Source: Chloroflexota bacterium
GTDB taxonomy: Bacteria; Chloroflexota; Dormibacteria; Dormibacterales; Dormibacteraceae
Length of the DNA stretch: 64,000 nucleotides
Assembly: GCA_005880915.1 (NCBI GenBank)
Contig: VBIW01000038.1
Location: 1 to 64,000, forward strand
Direction of reading: 5' to 3'
The notes under the pieces were generated by a model. That model did not search any database and had not been told where the DNA came from. It saw nothing but the letters and a program-made list of their open reading frames with translations. The translations under genes and the position numbers were made by a program. Positions 59,038-64,000 of this stretch are shown here, in pieces (position 1 is the stretch's first letter; every line of letters starts with the position of its first letter).

Positions 59038-59511
59038 CTATTCCCACTCCGCGACGAACATCATGGGAGGCGGCCCAGCCTCCGGGACGATGTCACAACG
59101 GTCCGTCCCCGCTCCGCCGAACCGGCCGCTACGGGCGTTGATCGCGATCGTTGCCTGGCACGACGGTCCTGACAGCTCGATCACCCACACTGGATATGGG
59201 CGGCACCCAAACCGGATTGGAAATGGCGGGACTATCAGACATTCCTGCACCCCATCCTCGCTGAACACCCCTGAACCGTTCGCGCTGGTGAAGTTGAAGT
59301 GCGTGCTGTTCGACTCGAGTTCGGTCTTCAAAACCTCGTAGCCAGAACCGCTGTTCGGCAGCACTTTGCGCGCGTCCGCTATGGCGTCGGCCTGCGAGAT
59401 TTGCGTATGAGGGAGCGCGGCGGCCGCCCATGCTGTGGTAAGCGAGACTGCGGTTAGGGCCAGGACGACGGTGACAGCCGCGAATACGATGCGCCGGAAC
59501 CGCCGACCCAC
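59038..59511 (-). CDS. Exported protein of unknown function
   Basis: This 157-residue protein has a signal peptide (RRIVFAAVTVVLALTAVSLT, cleavage near AWAAA) and a small exported domain with a cysteine in VQECLIVPPFPIRFGCRPYP and another in SGPSCQATIAINARSG. It may bind a ligand outside the membrane. No family is recognised. Confidence 0.65.
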   Translation of the reverse strand: MGRRFRRIVFAAVTVVLALTAVSLTTAWAAAALPHTQISQADAIADARKVLPNSGSGYEVLKTELESNSTHFNFTSANGSGVFSEDGVQECLIVPPFPIRFGCRPYPVWVIELSGPSCQATIAINARSGRFGGAGTDRCDIVPEAGPPPMMFVAEWE

Positions 59512-59671
59512 CCCACGAGTGTAGGTGCTTCGGATTTAGGAAATGATCCCTGACGAAGGTAACCCGGATCGGCCGGAGCAGCGATGAGTCCGTGGTGGTT
59601 TGTCAGTCTCTACTACGTACGGAGCCAGGCTGAGTGCGGCCGGAGCAGGCCGTCGAGAAAGGAGTCATGAG

Positions 59672-60022
59672 ATGACGCGGTACCTAATTTCGTTCCCCAG
59701 CGGCGCGATGGATCACATCCCCCAAGAGGAGCTCCCTGTCGTAGGAAAGGCTGCTCACGCGGTGGTCAAGGAGGCCATGGACGCAGGCGTGTGGGTCTTC
59801 GGCGGCGGGCTGGCCGAGGACGTGGATCCCGTCATGGTTGCCGGTGACGGGACAATCACCGCCGGCACGTACTCGCAGACCAAGGAGTTCAACGGAGGGT
59901 TCACCGTCCTCGACTTGCCCTCTCGGGAGGCAGCCCGGGAGTGGGCCGCGAAGATCGCCACCGCCTGCCGCTGCGCTCAAGAGGTCCGCGAGTTCATGCC
60001 CGACCCAGCGGTGGGCAACTGA
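59672..60022 (+). CDS. YCII-domain protein
   Basis: This 116-residue protein starts at ATG 59672 with AAAGGAG 8 nt upstream (MTRYLISFPSGAMDHIPQEE). Its ferredoxin-like pattern (GGGLAEDVDPVMVAGDGTIT, GFTVLDLPSREAAREWAAK) fits YCII-related proteins, small dimeric enzymes of unknown chemistry. It stands alone. Confidence 0.8.
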   Translation: MTRYLISFPSGAMDHIPQEELPVVGKAAHAVVKEAMDAGVWVFGGGLAEDVDPVMVAGDGTITAGTYSQTKEFNGGFTVLDLPSREAAREWAAKIATACRCAQEVREFMPDPAVGN

Positions 60023-60134
60023 GCGGAGCCCCAAATCGCCCTCATGCCCAAGCCTCCCGAACAGCACGGCCCGCTCTGGAGACGCCGCTGATCGAACGGA
60101 CGGCCGCCGGCTCGGTGGCGTGATTTCGATATCT

Positions 60135-60602
60135 CTACAGGTTCTTACTCATGATCCACGAAGGGTGGTCGACCGGCTGCACTGTCCCGTCCGGCAAGAG
60201 ATCGTCCCACCGGACGGAGGTCTCTCCTGTCGTGAGGTAACCGAGCCTCTTGTACAGGCGAATCGCTGCCTCGTTGACCTTCTCGACCTCGAGCGTCGAG
60301 TGCCCGGCGCCGGCCTCGTGGATAAGCCGCTCGGATTCTTCGACCAGCGCGGTGCCGAGTCCCTGGTCACGGAAACCCGCCAGCACGAGGACATGGGAGA
60401 TGGTCCCATGCAGGTCGACCAGTGCGTGCCCAATCGGAAATCGGCCGCGTGCGAGCGCCACCAGCAAGATCCGATCGTCGGCCTCGATCGCGGGTCTGAA
60501 GACATCGGCGACATGTCCGCTCCAGGTCGCCAGCGCGGGCAAGTCGCGCGCCACTGCGCGCCGGATCTCGACATCAAGTTCCAGGTGCACCGTCCGGATC
60601 AC
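60135..60602 (-). CDS. GNAT-family N-acetyltransferase
   Basis: This protein of about 155 residues has the acetyl-CoA motif VLVLAGFRDQGLGTALVEES (R/QxxGxG/A), followed by STLEVEKVNEAAIRLYKRLG and the beta-bulge region. The start is put at GTG 60602 (VIRTVHLELDVEIRRA). It acetylates an unknown amine. A copy of the dispersed repeat lies upstream at 60712. Confidence 0.85.
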   Translation of the reverse strand: MIRTVHLELDVEIRRAVARDLPALATWSGHVADVFRPAIEADDRILLVALARGRFPIGHALVDLHGTISHVLVLAGFRDQGLGTALVEESERLIHEAGAGHSTLEVEKVNEAAIRLYKRLGYLTTGETSVRWDDLLPDGTVQPVDHPSWIMSKNL

Positions 60603-60711
60603 TGCGGAAGAATTCTGCTCTCGACTGGTTAACGATTTTTGGTGCCGCCGTAGACTGCCCGCGGACCCCTTGTGGGGCTGAAAGCGATACTCGCTGAGCG
60701 ACGATCTCGAC

Positions 60712-60742
60712 CTGGTTCGCGTTACGGAAACTACGGCCCACC
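60712..60742. repeat. Dispersed repeat, copy b (partial)
   Basis: The sequence GGTTCGCGTTACGGAAACTA and CGGCCCACC equals the core of copy a and copy c. Only about 30 bp match. Confidence 0.55.
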
Positions 60743-60817
60743 AGTTTGACCGTGTTACGTGCACTCACCCACTGGTAAGAGTGGCCTGTCCAGCATCCGC
60801 TGGACCGAACAAGCAGC

Positions 60818-61816
60818 CTAGGGTTCGACCGGTCTCGCCATGCTAACCCGGAAGCGATACGACGCCGCATCGAACATCGCGGCCGCGTTCGCTGCCACAC
60901 GTTGCGCCGTCGCGTTGTCCGGCGGAATCGGGAGCGCTGCGATCTGGGCGAAGATCTCGTCGCTGGGCTCGTCTCTCGGTTGCCCCACCGCGACGTCCAG
61001 CTCCACCTGCTCGCGAATTCGCACCGCGCCGAACGGGTCCGCCGATTGAGGCACCCACACGACCGCTTCGCCAGATTCATCGGCTACGCCGATCCTCGCT
61101 CCTGCCGCGGCCCCGGCCAAGGCAACGATCCTGCCCTGGATCCGGCACGTCGCGCCCGGCTCGAGGGCGAGCATCGCCGCGATCTCGGTGTTGGCTCCAC
61201 GGAGTGTCGCGTCCGCCGGGTTGATGCCCTGCGCGCGCTGCCAGTGCGCGGGCCAAGTCAACGATTGAGAAGGATCGATCGTGGCCAGGAGGTACAGCGG
61301 CCATGGCTGGCTGGCGGCTGCTGACTGCACCTCTTCTTCCGGGACGCTACTCGTCCACCACTCATTCCAGCGAGCGGATCCTGCCTCGACCCTCCCGGTA
61401 ATGAACTCAAGGGCCCACCCGATGGACGGCGCATGCCGAACCAGGGGTTCGGCTATGGGGGCGAGCAGGAGCGCGCCGCCCGGTGGGCCGCCTGCGACAC
61501 CGAGCTCGACATACAGGTACGTATGGCTCGCGTACGACACCGGAAAAAGCAGGCGCGGGTGCCCGAAGTCCTGGACGCCCCTGTCCCACATCTCCAATGA
61601 CAAAGTCGGAGATTGCAGCTCCCCTTTGTCGATGAGCCAATCCCGATAACTGAGGCGCAGCCAGGCCCGCCGCAGATCAGGCGGGATGATGTACGGTGCC
61701 ACACCATCGACGACTCGCTCAACGTCGGCGGCCGACGCGATCGGTTCGCTCTCGGGTACGCCCGCGGCACGGACTGCTTCCAAATAGCGTGCGAGCACTG
61801 TGCCTAGATCGCTCAT
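60818..61816 (-). CDS. Uncharacterised protein with SUKH-like N-terminus
   Basis: This 332-residue protein has an N-terminal segment (YLEAVRAAGVPESEPIASAA, then IPPDLRRAWLRLSYRDW) that recalls SMI1/KNR4 (SUKH) domains. An arrangement of beta-strands and helices with LLLAPIAEPLVRHAPSIGWA follows. The C-terminal third has no recognisable motif. SUKH proteins are common immunity proteins to bacterial toxins, but this link is weak. ATG 61816 is used. Confidence 0.55.
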   Translation of the reverse strand: MSDLGTVLARYLEAVRAAGVPESEPIASAADVERVVDGVAPYIIPPDLRRAWLRLSYRDWLIDKGELQSPTLSLEMWDRGVQDFGHPRLLFPVSYASHTYLYVELGVAGGPPGGALLLAPIAEPLVRHAPSIGWALEFITGRVEAGSARWNEWWTSSVPEEEVQSAAASQPWPLYLLATIDPSQSLTWPAHWQRAQGINPADATLRGANTEIAAMLALEPGATCRIQGRIVALAGAAAGARIGVADESGEAVVWVPQSADPFGAVRIREQVELDVAVGQPRDEPSDEIFAQIAALPIPPDNATAQRVAANAAAMFDAASYRFRVSMARPVEP

Positions 61817-62110
61817 TCAGCCAGCTTCCACTCCGCGCTTGCGGCGGGGCGATGGGAGAATCTCGAGCCGAAGCCGACTCACGGGTGCAAAGGTACAACG
61901 GTCTTAGGTTCGAGCTCCTGGAACCAACTGTGCCGCGTGAATGAGCCCGCCGAGGCTGATTGGCCGGCCGATCATAGTTGGGCGGTTCGCGTTACGGGAA
62001 CCACGGCCCACCACAATTCGGCAGCGTTTCCATAACGCGAACCGAAGGCGCTTAGGGACACAACATGAGTCTGGAGGTGCGTTCGCCAAGCCCTTCCCAT
62101 GTCTGGGCCG
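61817..62110. other. Intergenic region dominated by the dispersed repeat
   Basis: Copy c of the repeat family lies at 61968-62054, with an inverted pair GGTTCGCGTTACGGGAA and TTTCCATAACGCGAACC. No gene is seen in the rest. Confidence 0.5.
61968..62054. repeat. Dispersed repeat, copy c with inverted end
   Basis: GGTTCGCGTTACGGGAACCA lies at 61984-62003. Its approximate complement CCATAACGCGAACCGAAGGC begins at 62030. The two make a hairpin-like element about 90 bp long. Confidence 0.65.
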
Positions 62111-62863
62111 CTATTTCGTGTAGTCGAAGACGGTGACCCATTCCCCGGAACGAGCAATGTAGTTCCATGGGTCACTGAGGTAGTGGACAACCGCGCCGAT
62201 GTGTTTGGCACCCCACGCCACTCCAACCACCTTGCCTAACTCGCCCCATCGCTCTTGGACTGCCAGGATCTGGTGAAACAGGTGCTCGTTTCGTTGGTGC
62301 ATCACCAGTTCGAAGAACGCAGGCTCCTGGCCCTCAAGGAGAACCTCTTCGTTTGATGGCAAGTCGTCGGTCTGGAGCTTCGGCTGCCAATCGTCAGGGT
62401 TGGCCACGTAGCGCAGCCAGAGGCCGTATAGCGGCGCCAAGAGCGGTATACCCAACCGCAGGCCGATGGGCATCTTGCGCCACGCAGCGTCGAATTCGGT
62501 CCCGCTAATGTCCGACTGTTGGACAGTCATATGGTCGATCGCGCGAGGTTCCGAACGCTGCGCCACAACCCCTCGGGCAGAGTTCGCCGCCAGCCGATAG
62601 GAAGATGTCAGCGCGCTAACAATTCGCGAGTCGACGCCTTCAGCTAGGACGAGGTCACATTCGGCCATCTTCTGCTCGACCTGCTCGTAGTACGCGCTCT
62701 CGCCGAGGTGGATCATCGGGAAAATCAGCCATACAAGCTTGGCTGCCGGGCTCGTCATTCTTACAATCGCAGCCCGCACCCCGATGGCGCTTACCTCGAT
62801 CAGCTGCACAGGTAGCCCACGAAACGATCGTGAGGTTAGACCCTGTCCTCGGTGCGCCACCAC
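62111..62863 (-). CDS. TraB/GumN-like protein
   Basis: This 250-residue protein has VWLIFPMIHLGESAYYEQVE, then KMAECDLVLAEGVDSRI, the first conserved motifs of the TraB/PrgY/GumN family (strand-H-x-G then an E). WQPKLQ and FHQILAVQERWGELGKVVGV, followed by AWGAKHIGAVVHYL, match the C-terminal metal-site histidine region. Such proteins resemble metalloproteases or erythromycin-esterase-like folds. Starts at GTG 62863 and ATG 62758 are possible; the upstream part reads as strands and is kept. Confidence 0.75.
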   Translation of the reverse strand: MVAHRGQGLTSRSFRGLPVQLIEVSAIGVRAAIVRMTSPAAKLVWLIFPMIHLGESAYYEQVEQKMAECDLVLAEGVDSRIVSALTSSYRLAANSARGVVAQRSEPRAIDHMTVQQSDISGTEFDAAWRKMPIGLRLGIPLLAPLYGLWLRYVANPDDWQPKLQTDDLPSNEEVLLEGQEPAFFELVMHQRNEHLFHQILAVQERWGELGKVVGVAWGAKHIGAVVHYLSDPWNYIARSGEWVTVFDYTK

Positions 62864-63255
62864 CTGCTCACAAGATCAGACGTGGGCTGTCAGAACCGAT
62901 TTGTTCCCATCACCGCCCACCATCCTTATGCCCGGGCGCACAGATGTTGATCGGCCGAGCGGTCACTGTTGGCTGGTTCGCGAGTAGACGGCCGACCGCT
63001 GAGCGACGACTGGATGGCGGTAAGCACACGTTTGTGTTTAGGGATACCGTCCGAAATTGTAAACGCGTTTTTTGAACTCGTTTGGGCGGGTTTTGCGGAA
63101 TTGGCCGCGACACCCACTGCGACCCCCTTGCGAAATATTTGTCGGGTCTCGCCTTTCCAGAACGCGAACCGAAGTCGCCTGCCATTGATCGTTAAGGGGG
63201 TCCCGGACCCGGCTCATCTCCGGCAGACTCTGGTCCGGACAGCGGCAATGGCGAA
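62864..63255. other. Intergenic region with repeat ends
   Basis: Copy d of the dispersed repeat has its left end at 62948 (GATCGGCCGAGCGGTCACTG) and its inverted right end near 63156-63180 (AGAACGCGAACCGAAGTCGC). Between them are about 170 bp without a coding frame of note. Confidence 0.5.
62948..63180. repeat. Dispersed repeat, copy d (MITE-like)
   Basis: The left end matches copy a for about 40 bp up to GGTTCGCG. The right end carries the complement CGCGAACC followed by GAAGTCGCC, as at copy c. The whole is about 230 bp with no transposase. Confidence 0.55.
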
Positions 63256-64000
63256 GTGACCAAACCAAGGCTCGGACCCGCTCTCAATGACTTCGTGGCG
63301 GGGTATCCAGGACCGGCTGAAGCTCAATTCCGCGGTGGTTCTATCACCGTTGTCGCAGCCCTTATCTACGCTGACGGAATTCGTATCGAGTGGCGAATGC
63401 CATTGGCCCCCGATCTCGCGTGGATGGATGGCGTTGCTCTGACCGTGGAGCGGGACGTGCCCAAGGAAGTCAGCGGATCACCGGAAGTCATTGACGCGTC
63501 ATTGAGCGGTAAACGCCTGCGTGAGCTATGGGGTCGAGCCACCTTGTCTGACGACCGCGGTCGTGAGTTTGGGCTCTCGCTTGAGCGGTCCGGCCCCCTG
63601 GATCTGTTCGGCGGCTCCGAGGGCACGGCCACTTGTAGTTGCCAGCCACCGGCAGACTCCACCGAACTGACGCTCCTCATCGGTGGGGCCGATATCGTGA
63701 TTTCTCTTACATCAGACCGACGACCGGAGGACCGTCAATCGGCACTCTTCAGAACAGGTTATCCAGGGCCGATGCCGATCCCCTTCCATGACGGTGCAAT
63801 CAAGCTCATCTCGACGTTGGTCTACGAAGACCGGATCGGGATCGAATGGCTCGCCAATCCGGTCCCCGATCTCTCTTGGTTGTTTAAGGACACTGTGTCG
63901 GATCACCTCATGCCCCAGATTGCAGACGAGGAGCAAAGGCTCATCGCAGCCCAAGCGAGTATGAATTTCAGAAGAACGTTCGCTCTTTGGATGGGCGCTC
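63256..64000 (+). CDS. Uncharacterised protein with internal duplication, open at right edge
   Basis: A frame starts at GTG 63256 (VTKPRLGPALNDFVAGYPGP) and remains open to the window end, at least 248 codons. A motif occurs twice: GYPGPAEAQFRGGSITVVAA then LIYADGIRIEW, and later GYPGPMPIPFHDGAIKLIST then LVYEDRIGIEW. This suggests two tandem beta-rich domains. No family is recognised, and the C-terminus lies beyond the window. Confidence 0.65.
   Translation, partial: MTKPRLGPALNDFVAGYPGPAEAQFRGGSITVVAALIYADGIRIEWRMPLAPDLAWMDGVALTVERDVPKEVSGSPEVIDASLSGKRLRELWGRATLSDDRGREFGLSLERSGPLDLFGGSEGTATCSCQPPADSTELTLLIGGADIVISLTSDRRPEDRQSALFRTGYPGPMPIPFHDGAIKLISTLVYEDRIGIEWLANPVPDLSWLFKDTVSDHLMPQIADEEQRLIAAQASMNFRRTFALWMGA

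Noticed and set aside
58792..59172. Plus-strand 126-codon frame
   Set aside because: The opposite strand reads as a protein remnant and the end of an exported protein; the plus frame has no signal or ribosome site.

Overview
The window is a GC-rich bacterial chromosome segment with frequent GTG/TTG starts, 4-nt start/stop overlaps and strong AGGAGG-type ribosome sites. The gene mix suggests a soil bacterium of the Dormibacterota/Chloroflexota or deep actinobacterial kind. It includes one- and two-component regulators, DUF2182/DUF1326, bactofilins, FKBP and cyclophilin isomerases, an orphan molybdenum hydroxylase, many small membrane proteins and a mycobacterial-type LexA box. No rRNA or ribosomal protein gene is present, so the taxonomy is a guess.

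0-18.8 kb is an accessory region that ends at the 3' end of tRNA-Gly(GCC) (18778-18853, minus strand). It holds two tandem DNA methyltransferases behind a perfect SOS-box-like palindrome, a possible nuclease-fold protein, several toxin-antitoxin pairs and a chromate-resistance cluster (split chrB, chrA, extra chrB-like gene). It also holds a beta-propeller lipoprotein, an AbiEi/DUF559 protein and several decayed genes (Ser/Thr kinase, MacB-type permease, a frameshifted zinc-motif protein). Four degenerate copies of the tRNA-Gly 3' end lie here, all in one orientation and each just 3' of a gene, which gives a cassette-like layout. Between two of them is a MerB-like organomercurial lyase gene. 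It is interrupted by an in-frame TGA exactly where the family has its catalytic cysteine, and the TGA is followed by a SECIS-like hairpin with a GGTC loop. This predicted selenoprotein is the most striking feature of the window.

18.9-41 kb is more core-like. It has a GH3 hydrolase, a secreted metallopeptidase-like protein, a 1068-residue adenylate cyclase/ATPase regulator and an ABC transporter with its own two-component system in one operon. DUF6194, DUF998, DUF2182-DUF1326 and TfoX-like genes follow, then two bactofilins, an LmbE deacetylase-aminotransferase pair, an aldehyde dehydrogenase and a secreted sialidase-fold protein. tRNA-Gly(TCC) and tRNA-Glu(TTC) close the region.

41-64 kb contains a TetR-controlled cupin/epimerase pair with a perfect operator and a second TetR/cupin pair. 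It also has a second NarL-type two-component system, a truncated haemoglobin, tRNA-Val(GAC), an orphan xanthine-dehydrogenase-type large subunit with an MFS transporter, two peptidyl-prolyl isomerases, an ECF sigma factor with a putative membrane partner, and assorted small enzymes. Several families of short palindromic or inverted-repeat elements are scattered through 20-63 kb.
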